21,143 bases of DNA from a virus: IMG/VR virus record IMGVR_UViG_3300006119_000075, positions 1 through 21,143 of that record. One strand, written 5' to 3'. The notes beneath the pieces were generated by a model, which saw only the letters and a program-made list of their open reading frames with translations, was not told the origin of the DNA and did no database searches. How positions within the stretch are numbered: the stretch's first letter is position 1; each line of letters starts with the position of its first letter. The translations under genes were made by a program, and so were the position numbers. Of the stretch, positions 14,431-21,143 are shown one piece after another.

Positions 14431-15858
14431 ATGTCAATTGCTGAAGACTATAACAACCCAGGCAATCTTCGACCACCCAAAGGCGTCACTTATGAAGGCC
14501 AAGTTGGTGTGGGCGATAGAGGCTTTGCTATTTTTGAAACAGCAGAGCAAGGTCGTAAGGCTTTAGTTCAAGACATTCAACAAAAAATTAAGAACGGTCT
14601 AAATACACCCGATTCTTTTATAGACAGATATGCGCCTGAAGGGGACAACCCAGACGAGGTTCGAGACAACTATAAAATCCATTTGATGAAAAATCTTGGA
14701 TTAGAGAGTAGCGCAGACCCTTTTCCCAAAGATGCACATGAAAAGATTGCTGATGCAATAACACAATTTGAAACTGGCCACAGAGACTTGCCTCCCCCAC
14801 CAGAACCAGGTGGCCCAATTGCAGGCAACGTTACAAATCAAGCAATTGAATCTACACAAAAAAATCCTCTTGATGAAGTTCCTTTGCCTTTACAAAGTCT
14901 AGCGACAGGCATCGCAGGGGGTGTGGCGGGAACTACTGCTGGAATGGCCAAGTACCCCGCTGTTTATGCTTATCACAAGATCATGGATGATGTTAAACAG
15001 CATCAGCCACCAGCAACTGAAGAAGTTCAAGCCTCAACGTGGCCAAGCGCTAAAACCCCAGTTAGCGGTCAGACTAGATCAGAGCGTCAAACTCAAGGTG
15101 CAGTTGATGAACAAGGCTTGACTGGAAGAGAAAGACAGACTGGATATACAGAGGCAACGGCGCAGAAGGCGGCAAGGAAAGACTTGCAATACGGCGCAGC
15201 CAAAGAAGTTGGCCTGAATCCAAATAGAGCCTTTGCAGAGCATCCTGATGTTGCATCTACGTCAGGCGGTTTGTTGGCATCAAAACAAACCATTGACACT
15301 CTTGCAAGAGAAAAAGAACTTGCTAAAAATAAACTCATTGAGCGCAATGTAAATCTAGCAAAGAGTGTTGGTGGTGATTGGCAAAAAATGGCGCAACAAG
15401 CGGCCAATCTAGCTAAAAATGGCACGCCAGAACAAAGAAATATTGCATTCAGGTTTTTAGACAAAATGTTTACTGGCTTAGGCAAGATGGCGACATCATT
15501 TCCTGGTCGAGTGGGTCAATATGGGTTTGGATTCGGAGCTGCTGTTCCTGCAGCATGGGAACAATATAAGCAAGAAAATCCTAAGACAGCAGGCGCAATA
15601 TTGGCTGGTGGAACTGCTCTAGGAGGGCTTACAGGATACTTTCCAAAGACCATGGGAGCGTTGGGTGCCGCAGCTTCTACTGCCTATGCATTAACTCATC
15701 CAGAAGAGACTGCAGCTAGTATGAGAATGTCTGACGTAAATCCAACTGCTTTTATGGGTATGCCTGAAGAAATGACATCACCCTTTGTTGAACAAAAAAA
15801 TGCTGGTGCAGGCAGAGGGTTTGTAAATCCCCCTACCTCACCATTGGCTAATCCTTAA
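14431..15858 (+). CDS. Virion-associated protein with lysozyme-like N-terminal domain
   Basis: Residues 1-120 match a domain seen in phage virion proteins that I associate with cell-wall digestion. It has NNPGNLRPP (8-16), GFAIFETAEQG (31-41), GLNTPDSFIDRYAPEGDNPDEV (about 56-77), then an LGL and IADAITQFETGH segment. Two glycine-zipper-like hydrophobic regions follow (about 156-181 and 365-420, with GGTALGGLTGYF), suited to membrane insertion, with a charged helical stretch between (about 230-350). The last residues are TSPLANP. Such a protein would travel in the virion and open peptidoglycan during DNA entry. No unambiguous catalytic triad can be named by eye. The ATG lies one base after the preceding TGA, and this is the last gene of the block. 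Confidence 0.62.
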   Translation: MSIAEDYNNPGNLRPPKGVTYEGQVGVGDRGFAIFETAEQGRKALVQDIQQKIKNGLNTPDSFIDRYAPEGDNPDEVRDNYKIHLMKNLGLESSADPFPKDAHEKIADAITQFETGHRDLPPPPEPGGPIAGNVTNQAIESTQKNPLDEVPLPLQSLATGIAGGVAGTTAGMAKYPAVYAYHKIMDDVKQHQPPATEEVQASTWPSAKTPVSGQTRSERQTQGAVDEQGLTGRERQTGYTEATAQKAARKDLQYGAAKEVGLNPNRAFAEHPDVASTSGGLLASKQTIDTLAREKELAKNKLIERNVNLAKSVGGDWQKMAQQAANLAKNGTPEQRNIAFRFLDKMFTGLGKMATSFPGRVGQYGFGFGAAVPAAWEQYKQENPKTAGAILAGGTALGGLTGYFPKTMGALGAAASTAYALTHPEETAASMRMSDVNPTAFMGMPEEMTSPFVEQKNAGAGRGFVNPPTSPLANP

Positions 15859-15871
15859 AGATAACCAAATA

Positions 15872-15889
15872 GGCTCATAAAAAAGAGCC
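15872..15889. terminator. Hairpin between convergent virion and recombination genes
   Basis: GGCTC and GAGCC form a 5-bp stem around ATAAAAAA in the 71-base gap between the convergent ends of the virion operon and the minus-strand operon. There is no clear T tract after the stem on either strand, so it is a weak or factor-dependent terminator if it is one. Confidence 0.4.
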
Positions 15890-15929
15890 ACACCATAATT
15901 ACAACTGAAAAGATAAAGTGCATATACTT

Positions 15930-16157
15930 TTAACTTTTAGTGTTGCTTCTGACTTCAAATAGTTTTTCCCCAACATTTCTGTTGAGGTTAGTTGCTATTT
16001 CAACACACTTGTTCAGTTCGTCAGTCCTAATCAAAGGCTCTGCAAACTTTACAAAAGCATTGGCCATGAGAACCAAATCGTCCTCAAGGAAGTTGTGGTT
16101 TTCTTCCAACATGACTGTGCGGAAAGCTTCTCCGACTTGTTTTGCATTTAACTCCAT
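15930..16157 (-). CDS. Small protein of unknown function, last gene of the recombination operon
   Basis: This 75-residue protein is mainly helical and mildly acidic (VGEAFRTVMLEENHNFLEDD, then LVLMANAFVKFAEPLIRTDELNKC) with a basic tail. No known domain is visible. The open frame reaches a TTG at 16169, but the ATG at 16157 is preferred because GGAGG lies five bases upstream and the preceding nuclease gene ends one base before it (TGA, T, ATG). Co-transcription with the nuclease and SSB-like genes suggests a helper role in replication or recombination. That is inference from position. Confidence 0.7.
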   Translation of the reverse strand: MELNAKQVGEAFRTVMLEENHNFLEDDLVLMANAFVKFAEPLIRTDELNKCVEIATNLNRNVGEKLFEVRSNTKS

Positions 16158-16158
16158 A

Positions 16159-16953
16159 TCATCCTCCAAAATTATTTTTGATTTTCCAATAACCCAATAG
16201 GTGTTGGAACATTTCCCAACCCCTTCTGAGATCCTCCTCAGACCACTCCACGACTTTTATGAGGCCTGGGTGCGACACCGACGCAAAGACGTTCGCACAA
16301 CGCGCGTGTGGGATGCCTAAACCGTGTCTGTAGGCCGACAACTGCATCATGTGCTCGTCATACCCTTCGACCTTATCATCTGGGCCAAATTCTTTTGTTT
16401 TGGCGTCAATAACAATCCCAAGGGGCGCAGTCTCATCAGGCAAGCAATAAAGGTCAACCTTACCGCCATAGCCCAAGTTTGACGCAAAAGCCGTCTCAGT
16501 CTTCCATTCTTGGAAGGGATGGGTCCCAAAGTGGTCAAACACTTTCTTCTCAAAAGCCTCAGCAATGTCACGGTGCTCGATGTCCATGCGAGCGCCTTCG
16601 TACCACGCCTCAATCGACTCATGAACACGAGTTCCACGCTCGGCAGCTTTCTTAGCCGTCTCTTTTGAGTCAGCTACAATGCGAGCAATGAATTCCTGTT
16701 CGCTCTCGTGAGGCTTCTTGGGAAGGGTTAATGCTGCGAGCAACATTTGTTCATTCTTCCAAACCTCAAGACCGGGCTTAGAGGCGACTTTTAGAACCGT
16801 GGTGACCGAGGGTACCAAGTTCATGGTTCGTGCGTCCCTGAGCGTTGTAGGGCGGTCTGAGCCGTCCTTTGCCTTGACGGTGTACTGAGGGGCTCCATCC
16901 TCTGCTCGATACCAATGAACGGATTCTGCTGATCTAGCTATGATTGTTGTCAT
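16159..16953 (-). CDS. PD-(D/E)XK nuclease, RecB/Cas4-like
   Basis: This 264-residue protein looks like a single-domain PD-(D/E)XK nuclease of the RecB or Cas4-like group. Residues 105-120 hold ERGTRVHESIEAWYEG with the first conserved His111. GYGGKVDLYC (161-170) supplies Asp167, IDAKTK (182-187) gives the D-x-K pair with Asp183 and Lys185, and MMQLSAY (202-208) is the following QxxxY-type helix. These enzymes cut or resect DNA with Mg2+ in recombination and repair. GAGG is six bases before the ATG, and the upstream SSB-like gene ends eight bases before it. No four-cysteine iron-sulphur cluster pattern of true Cas4 is seen. A role with the SSB-like protein in phage recombination is likely. 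Confidence 0.85.
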   Translation of the reverse strand: MTTIIARSAESVHWYRAEDGAPQYTVKAKDGSDRPTTLRDARTMNLVPSVTTVLKVASKPGLEVWKNEQMLLAALTLPKKPHESEQEFIARIVADSKETAKKAAERGTRVHESIEAWYEGARMDIEHRDIAEAFEKKVFDHFGTHPFQEWKTETAFASNLGYGGKVDLYCLPDETAPLGIVIDAKTKEFGPDDKVEGYDEHMMQLSAYRHGLGIPHARCANVFASVSHPGLIKVVEWSEEDLRRGWEMFQHLLGYWKIKNNFGG

Positions 16954-16961
16954 GTTTTACC

Positions 16962-17603
16962 TCAAAATGGGATGTCGTCATCCATGTCGGATGAAGTGTC
17001 TACGTAAGTCTCTGTGGTTGGCTTGGTCTTGGCCTGTTTTTGCCACTCAGGAGACGCCATGATCTTTGTCTTCAAGTAATCACTCAATGACTCAAAGATG
17101 GTCATGTCAGGGTCGCTGAGGTTGAAAATCTCTAGCTTATTGACGCCTTGAGGCAAGCCATTCTGTTTGATCATTTGTGGAACTGGAGTCACGCCATCCA
17201 CGTTTGTGTAGGTCTTACCATTCTGACCAGCACGCTCAATCACGTTCAACATGCACCATGCGCCCAAGATGTTCTTGAGATCAAATTTGCGCATCTCTTC
17301 TTGTGTGAATGGCTTACCACGCCATGACTGTAGGTCTAATCTCAAGTTAGCCTTTTCTGACCAACTCAATGTGTAGTTCTTAAAAATACCAAATGGGCGA
17401 CCGTCCTTCATGGTCAGAGGACTGCCTGATTCGTCCATGCCATGCAACTCCCAACCCAACATGATCTTGTGCAAGAACTTGACTTGACCCATGTACTCTG
17501 ACTTTTGTGTGCCCATGTCAATGATGCGATAGCACCTTGCCAAGTGCATTCCTGATGGGCAACGCTCAAATGAACCGCCTGTATCTTCAACAATAAAACT
17601 CAT
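16962..17603 (-). CDS. SSB-like phage protein with DDDIPF tail
   Basis: This 213-residue protein ends SDMDDDIPF, the acidic tail by which bacterial and phage single-stranded-DNA-binding proteins recruit partners. The body has FERCPSGMHLARCYRIIDMGTQ (12-33), DGRPFGIFKNYTLS (67-80), a Leu-rich segment LRLDLQSWRGKPFT (87-100) and C-terminal charged helices. I do not see a canonical OB-fold signature, so it may be a diverged or family-specific SSB. Two ATGs are available. The inner one at 17603 is chosen because AAAGG is about six bases away, while the outer ATG at 17609 sits right against it. It is the first gene of the minus-strand operon, next to the divergent control region. Confidence 0.72.
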   Translation of the reverse strand: MSFIVEDTGGSFERCPSGMHLARCYRIIDMGTQKSEYMGQVKFLHKIMLGWELHGMDESGSPLTMKDGRPFGIFKNYTLSWSEKANLRLDLQSWRGKPFTQEEMRKFDLKNILGAWCMLNVIERAGQNGKTYTNVDGVTPVPQMIKQNGLPQGVNKLEIFNLSDPDMTIFESLSDYLKTKIMASPEWQKQAKTKPTTETYVDTSSDMDDDIPF

Positions 17604-17659
17604 ATACATCCTTTAAAAACGTCGTATCCGACAAACCCGATCAACATGACCGTGAAATT

Positions 17660-17688
17660 ATTGTACACGAATTCAAACTTTGTGTTAG
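17660..17688 (-). promoter_or_regulatory. Possible promoter for the minus-strand recombination operon
   Basis: On the minus strand, CTAACA (17688-17683) and TACAAT (17665-17660) are 17 bases apart. They match four of six and five of six bases of the -35 and -10 consensus. This places the start site about 50 bases before the SSB-like gene. It overlaps the TTGTACA arm that could regulate it. Confidence 0.4.
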
Positions 17689-17709
17689 ACTTTGTGATGA
17701 AATGTACAA
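17661..17709. promoter_or_regulatory. Probable operator region between divergent early genes
   Basis: TTGTACA (17661-17667) and its exact reverse complement TGTACAA (17703-17709) flank two direct copies of ACTTTGTG (17677-17684 and 17689-17696) that are 12 bases apart. The whole lies between the SSB-like gene and the Cro-like regulator, 11 bases before the latter's ATG. The left arm overlaps the predicted minus-strand -10 element. TTGTAC could also serve as a plus-strand -35 with an extended -10 (TGTTAGACT). The layout suggests binding by the adjacent regulator to control both directions. Confidence 0.5.
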
Positions 17710-17719
17710 AAGGAGCAAC

Positions 17720-17920
17720 ATGAACTTAAAGGAATATTTCAAAGACGAGCCGTACGGCGCAAAGAAAGAGATGGCTGAGTATTTGGGAATCACTTTGACG
17801 TGGTTGGGGATTTTGATGCGTAAAGCAAAAAGACCCTCACCTGAATTGGCCAAGAAGATTGAGAAAGCAACCCAAGGGCTAGTGACTGCAAAGGAACTTA
17901 GACCCGATTTATTTGAGTAA
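17720..17920 (+). CDS. Cro/YdaS-like DNA-binding regulator
   Basis: This 66-residue protein resembles the small Cro/YdaS-type helix-turn-helix regulators of prophages. It starts MNLKEYF, has GAKKEMAEYLGITLTWLGIL (13-32) as the recognition fold, then RPSPELAKKIEKATQGLVTAKELRPDLF, an ending characteristic of that group. It probably binds the inverted TTGTACA sites just upstream and represses or switches the divergent operons. The start at 17720 has AGGAG at 17711-17715 four bases upstream. An in-frame ATG at 17702 would add six residues, but it overlaps the proposed operator and lacks a binding site. It is the first gene of the early plus-strand operon. YdaS relatives can also be toxin-system partners, but no partner gene is seen here. 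Confidence 0.82.
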   Translation: MNLKEYFKDEPYGAKKEMAEYLGITLTWLGILMRKAKRPSPELAKKIEKATQGLVTAKELRPDLFE

Positions 17921-17930
17921 AGAGGAAACA

Positions 17931-18731
17931 ATGCAAAAAAAACAAATAAACATTGACGAAATCAGAATTGATGGCGGTACGCAAATGCGTACGGTTGTTG
18001 ATCAAGACTGGGTGTATCACATTGTCGAGCGCATGAAACTTGACAACGTCTTTCCCCCAGTTGAACTAGTATTTGATGGGGTTTCATATTGGCTCACAGA
18101 CGGCTTTCACCGCTATCACGCCTACAAGATTCTTGGCATCAAAAAGATTGACGTGTTGTGGGAGTCAGGCGCGCTTCAGTATGCACGCGAGAAAGCCTTG
18201 ATTGCGAATGAAACCCACGGCAAGCCACTGTCCATTCGAGACAGACGCCATAAGGTTGAGACGTGTTTGACTTGGGAGGAATGGTACAAGAAGTCCAACT
18301 ATGAAATTGCCAAACGATGCCACGTGTCTGAGTCTTTTGTGGCTGCCGTCCGTGACCCTGAAATAGCTGAAAGACAGAAAGAAAACCGCGAGAGGCACTA
18401 TCAGAACAAACTCAGGCAACGCATGGAAGATACTAGTTCAACTAGCAATGAGGTCAAACTAGTAAGCGTCGAGCCACAAGATGGTTCAGCGCCTGACGAA
18501 GAAGAACTCAAGATTGCTGAGTTGACCATGCAAGCTAATCAAGAGGCGATGTTCAAGTTGTTGGATTCTGACGACGCCTTAAAGACTGCCCACGCTGAGA
18601 TTGAGCGCTTGAACCACATGATTGCACAAATGGAGATGCGGTTCGTGGGGCTGATGAATGAGAAGAATGAGGCCATCAAGATGGTCAAGTCACTTCAGAA
18701 ACAACTTGATAAATTAAAAGGTAAAAAATGA
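17931..18731 (+). CDS. ParB/Srx-like nuclease-domain protein with coiled-coil tail
   Basis: This 266-residue protein begins with a ParB-type N-terminal domain (about 6-100). It contains IRIDGGTQMR and the signature LTDGFHRYHAYK (55-66), with the GxxR-like GFHR core. A helix-turn-helix-like segment follows (SNYEIAKRCHVSESFVAAV, 122-140). A charged linker and a long coiled coil come next (about 215-266, AEIERLNHMIAQMEMRF and onward). ParB-like phage proteins may bind and cut or move along DNA using a nucleotide; here the function is unproven. The ATG at 17931 is used because AGAGGA lies four bases upstream; a TTG at 17913 is a longer alternative. It overlaps the helicase gene by four bases (ATGA). 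Confidence 0.8.
   Translation: MQKKQINIDEIRIDGGTQMRTVVDQDWVYHIVERMKLDNVFPPVELVFDGVSYWLTDGFHRYHAYKILGIKKIDVLWESGALQYAREKALIANETHGKPLSIRDRRHKVETCLTWEEWYKKSNYEIAKRCHVSESFVAAVRDPEIAERQKENRERHYQNKLRQRMEDTSSTSNEVKLVSVEPQDGSAPDEEELKIAELTMQANQEAMFKLLDSDDALKTAHAEIERLNHMIAQMEMRFVGLMNEKNEAIKMVKSLQKQLDKLKGKK
18432..18463. repeat. CTAG-rich palindrome with an ACTAGTTCAACTAG core
   Basis: ACTAGTTCAACTAG (18432-18445) contains a 13-base palindrome CTAGTTCAACTAG. A further AACTAGT lies at 18457-18463. The same 14-base core occurs at 6129-6142, and a 12-base part of it at 10980-10991. All three sites are inside genes and encode Thr-Ser-Ser-Thr residues, so codon reuse may explain them. Confidence 0.3.
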
Positions 18732-20248
18732 ACAACGTCCTAGCGCAAAGCGAGCGTGATAATGGATTCCCACCCCCTCGTCAATTTCAGATTGATGCCC
18801 ACAACGCCTTACGCGAGGGGTTTAGGCAAGGGCACAAGAATCAGATCATCATGGCGCCTACGGGCGCTGGAAAGACTTACCTTGGGTTGCGTATTTGCAA
18901 CGAAGCCATTCAACGAGGTAAGCGTGCAGTATTCCTGTGCGACAGGACTACTTTGATCAACCAAACGTCTGCGGTGGCCGACCGCTACGGCATGACCAAC
19001 CACGGCATCATCCAAGCCAATCACTGGAGGAGAAGACCAGATGAACTATTTCAAATTGCTAGTATTCAGACCATCGCCAAGCGACAGTTTTGGCCACAGG
19101 TCGACGTCTTGGTGGTCGATGAGGCTCACACGACTTACAAGAGTTGGACAAATTTTGCCCAGACAACCAAGTCTAGTGTCATTGGTCTATCTGCCACACC
19201 ATTTACTACAGGCTTGGGAAAGATATTCACCAACATCGTAAACGCCACCACAATGCACGATCTCACTCAGCATGGGGTGTTGGTACCTATGCGGATTTTT
19301 TCGTGCCAAAAGCCCGATATGACAGGCGCAGAGACATCAGGGGGTGAGTGGACTGACCGAGCTGCCGAGGAGCGTGAACTCAAGATTGTGGGCGACGTGG
19401 TCAAGGACTGGCAACGCTTTGGCGAGAACCGCAAGACGATTGTCTTTGGCGCCACGATCAGGCACTGCGAGGAGCTCTGCCGTCAGTTCATTGAGGCTGG
19501 CGTGTTGGCTGCAGTCTTCACCAGTGACACCAACGCCAAAGATCGTGAAATGTTGCTAAAACACTACAGAGAGCCAAATAGTGAATTAAAAGTTTTGATT
19601 AGCGTAGAAGCCTTGGCAAAGGGCTTTGACGTGCCTGACGTTGGGTGTATCTGTGACGCAAGGCCTTTAAGGAAGTCTTTGTCCACAGCCATCCAAATGT
19701 GGGGGCGTGGGCTTAGATCGTCTCCTGAGACTGGCAAGAAGGATTGTTTCCTCTTGGACTTTAGCGGAAACATTGTGAGGTTCTTTGAGGACTTTAACGA
19801 CATTTACTTCAATGGCTTAGAGAAGCTAGACGACGGTGAGAAGCTCGACAAGAAGATTCGCGTCAAAGAGGAGTTTGAGCTATTTGGTTGCCCACGCTGT
19901 GGTTACAAGCCCTTCCACAAGCGCTGTATGTCGTGTGGATTTGAGAGGGTGAGCAAACAGATGACTGAAGCGGTGCCAGGTCATATGCAAGAAATCTTTA
20001 TTGGCGAGGGACGCAATAAAAAGAAACTTGCAAATAGCGCTCAAGACTTATGGAATCAAGTTTGCACGTACGCAAGGCACCATAGCAAGCCTGAGACACA
20101 GTCAGGGCGTGCCTGGCACTTATTCAAACAAATCACGGGGCGTGAGTCAGAGTGGAAGTTCACCACCGCGCCTAGCGTAGAAATCAACAGAAATGTGTAC
20201 AACAAAATTCAACAAATGAACATTGCGTGGAAGAAGGGAAGATCATGA
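18728..20248 (+). CDS. Superfamily 2 DEAD/DEAH-type helicase with a zinc ribbon
   Basis: This 506-residue protein has the full superfamily 2 helicase core. Walker A is APTGAGKT (43-50), Walker B is VVDEAH (129-134), motif III is SATPF (155-159), motif V is EALAKGFDVPDV (294-305) and motif VI is QMWGRGLRSS (323-332). Such proteins hydrolyse ATP to unwind or remodel DNA or RNA. A zinc-ribbon-like element CPRC...CMSC (Cys388, 391, 400, 403) follows, then a C-terminal domain rich in basic and aromatic residues. The layout resembles phage and bacterial SSL2/RadD-like helicases. The ATG overlaps the ParB-like gene and the stop overlaps the next gene, both as ATGA, so the four early genes are one coupled unit. 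Confidence 0.92.
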   Translation: MNNVLAQSERDNGFPPPRQFQIDAHNALREGFRQGHKNQIIMAPTGAGKTYLGLRICNEAIQRGKRAVFLCDRTTLINQTSAVADRYGMTNHGIIQANHWRRRPDELFQIASIQTIAKRQFWPQVDVLVVDEAHTTYKSWTNFAQTTKSSVIGLSATPFTTGLGKIFTNIVNATTMHDLTQHGVLVPMRIFSCQKPDMTGAETSGGEWTDRAAEERELKIVGDVVKDWQRFGENRKTIVFGATIRHCEELCRQFIEAGVLAAVFTSDTNAKDREMLLKHYREPNSELKVLISVEALAKGFDVPDVGCICDARPLRKSLSTAIQMWGRGLRSSPETGKKDCFLLDFSGNIVRFFEDFNDIYFNGLEKLDDGEKLDKKIRVKEEFELFGCPRCGYKPFHKRCMSCGFERVSKQMTEAVPGHMQEIFIGEGRNKKKLANSAQDLWNQVCTYARHHSKPETQSGRAWHLFKQITGRESEWKFTTAPSVEINRNVYNKIQQMNIAWKKGRS

Positions 20249-20721
20249 GAAAGCGTTCTAAGTACCGTCCCAAGCCAGTCATCTTGGACACGATCAACTA
20301 TGTGATCAGTGGCATGAAGCCGATGACTGACCTCAAGAGTATTTTGACGACACTACAACTAAAAAATCATTTGGCGCTAGAAGCATTACGAACTGGCAAA
20401 GCAGTCAAAGACGACATAGACACTTTAATTTCAGTTTTAAACATGTGTGAAGCTTTATCGAAACTCAAGATTGGAGAAACTTATGCAGATGAAATCAAGT
20501 TAGCACAGGATGCTATATACGAGTGCGCTAGACGTGGCGCTCATAACTACCATTTCATAGCCAAGGGACCTGAACTCAAGGCCATCAACTTTGCAATGGA
20601 ACTACATGACGCGCAACTTGAGGCGTCAACTGTAAAAGATGTCGAGCTCGCCTCAGACATCGTCATGAAAGCAATCATCAACAGAACCGCTAGACCAATT
20701 GTAGAAAGAGAGAAAGTATGA
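20245..20721 (+). CDS. Helical early protein of unknown function
   Basis: I do not recognise this 158-residue protein. It has a very basic N-terminus (MRKRSKYRPKP), then mostly helical sequence (LKSILTTLQLKNHLALEALRTG; IDTLISVLNMCEALSKL). A Cys residue and the segment ECARRGAHNYHF follow, with a final helix (ELHDAQLEASTVKDVELASDI). The longer frame begins at GTG 20227, but ATG 20245 is preferred because AAGGGAAG lies just upstream and it overlaps the helicase stop (ATGA). It overlaps the next gene in the same way. Its place in the early operon suggests a replication-associated or host-takeover role, which is inference. Confidence 0.72.
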   Translation: MRKRSKYRPKPVILDTINYVISGMKPMTDLKSILTTLQLKNHLALEALRTGKAVKDDIDTLISVLNMCEALSKLKIGETYADEIKLAQDAIYECARRGAHNYHFIAKGPELKAINFAMELHDAQLEASTVKDVELASDIVMKAIINRTARPIVEREKV

Positions 20722-21143
20722 AGATTGAATTTGAACACATCAAAGACAATGAAGATGGATCAGCAACCGTAGTTATCAACTCGGATAAAGAGGGTTATGA
20801 CTATGTTTTTAAGTATGGCATTGTGGCCATGCTAAGAGATGGAATCAAGAAAGCCAAAAAGAAATATTCTGATGAAGAGTATTCTAAGAAAGACTATTAC
20901 AAAGACGAGCTGAAGTCTTTGGGTGAATTGTTGGCCATCTATGATGAGCAACTCAAGGCTGCCAACGAACTCATCGTCAGGCTACAGAGAGAACCACTAT
21001 CTGAGGAGCGCTTGGTTGCTCTATACAGACGCTCTATGGACTGGAGACAGTTTGCTCGTGATGTCGAGAAAGAACACGGCGTAGGCGAGGTGGCTCACAC
21101 AATTGAAGAGATTATCGAAGAACCCATCACTGAGGAAGAAGTC
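20718..21143 (+). CDS. Early-operon protein of unknown function (cut by window end)
   Basis: The frame opens at an ATG that overlaps the previous stop as ATGA, with AGAGAGAAAG upstream, and stays open for 142 codons to the window edge, so the 3' end is missing. The product starts MKIEFEHIKDNEDGSATVVI. It then has a lysine-rich helical region (about 40-63, KKAKKKYSDEEYSKKDYYKD), a long amphipathic helix (about 65-95) and an acidic stretch near the cut end (EEIIEEPITEEEV). The opening resembles small phage proteins with a beta-hairpin followed by helices. No function can be assigned. Confidence 0.75.
   Translation, partial: MKIEFEHIKDNEDGSATVVINSDKEGYDYVFKYGIVAMLRDGIKKAKKKYSDEEYSKKDYYKDELKSLGELLAIYDEQLKAANELIVRLQREPLSEERLVALYRRSMDWRQFARDVEKEHGVGEVAHTIEEIIEEPITEEEV

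Noticed and set aside
15093-15485. 130-codon minus-strand frame with hydrophobic stretches
   Set aside because: It is antisense to the middle of the lysozyme-domain protein gene, with no supporting start signal or neighbour.
16159-16953. True Cas4 or CRISPR-associated nuclease
   Set aside because: The nuclease core fits, but the four-cysteine cluster pattern of Cas4 is not visible and there are no cas genes nearby.
17660-17710. CRISPR-like or attachment-site repeats
   Set aside because: The short repeats are too few and too short for a CRISPR array, and no integrase or tRNA gene is present to support an attachment site.
1-21143. tRNA or rRNA genes
   Set aside because: No cloverleaf-like sequence or conserved RNA segment was recognised; reading by eye could miss a divergent one.

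Overview
The window is a piece of a tailed double-stranded DNA bacteriophage, most likely a podovirus-like phage of a Gram-negative host. A Gram-negative host is implied by the overlapping Rz/Rz1 spanin pair, which bridges inner and outer membranes. Moderate to low G+C and the general style of the virion proteins resemble phages of freshwater Betaproteobacteria (Burkholderiales), but that host guess is inference. No integrase, terminase, portal or major capsid gene is present, so those genes lie outside the window. A small Cro/YdaS-like DNA-binding protein leaves a lysogenic history possible.

Left part (1-3300, + strand): a lysis and accessory cassette. It holds Rz with Rz1 embedded in another frame, a lipoprotein with an 11-residue tandem repeat, a tiny 24-codon membrane peptide, a GH19 endolysin, a GNAT acetyltransferase and a metallophosphoesterase with a helix-turn-helix-like N-terminus. 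Nearly every junction is a short stop/start overlap or lies within 1-2 bases, so the run reads as one translationally coupled operon apart from a 50-base gap before the acetyltransferase. One extremely acidic gene follows on the minus strand (3318-3587) with its own ribosome binding site and UUCG-loop terminator.

Middle part (3728-15858, + strand): a nine-gene virion block. A head-tail adaptor is followed by a beta-rich fibre-like protein, a 663-residue tail-hub/stabilisation-like protein that starts at TTG, and a small conserved-looking protein. Then come five large Ser/Thr/Gln/Asn-rich proteins that look like internal or ejection proteins. The last of these carries a lysozyme-like N-terminal domain and glycine-rich hydrophobic segments. 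A Ser-Pro-Leu tripeptide occurs 13 times across these five consecutive proteins with varied codons.

Right part (15859-21143): three minus-strand genes (small unknown protein, PD-(D/E)XK RecB/Cas4-like nuclease, SSB-like protein ending in DDDIPF) diverge from a plus-strand early operon. That operon holds a Cro/YdaS-like regulator, a ParB-like nuclease-domain protein, a superfamily 2 helicase with a zinc ribbon, and two unknown proteins, the last cut by the window end. The about 110-base divergent region carries an inverted TTGTACA pair and ACTTTGTG direct repeats, which suggests that the regulator controls both arms. Start sites were chosen from ribosome binding sites and stop/start overlaps, and several are shorter than the longest open frame.
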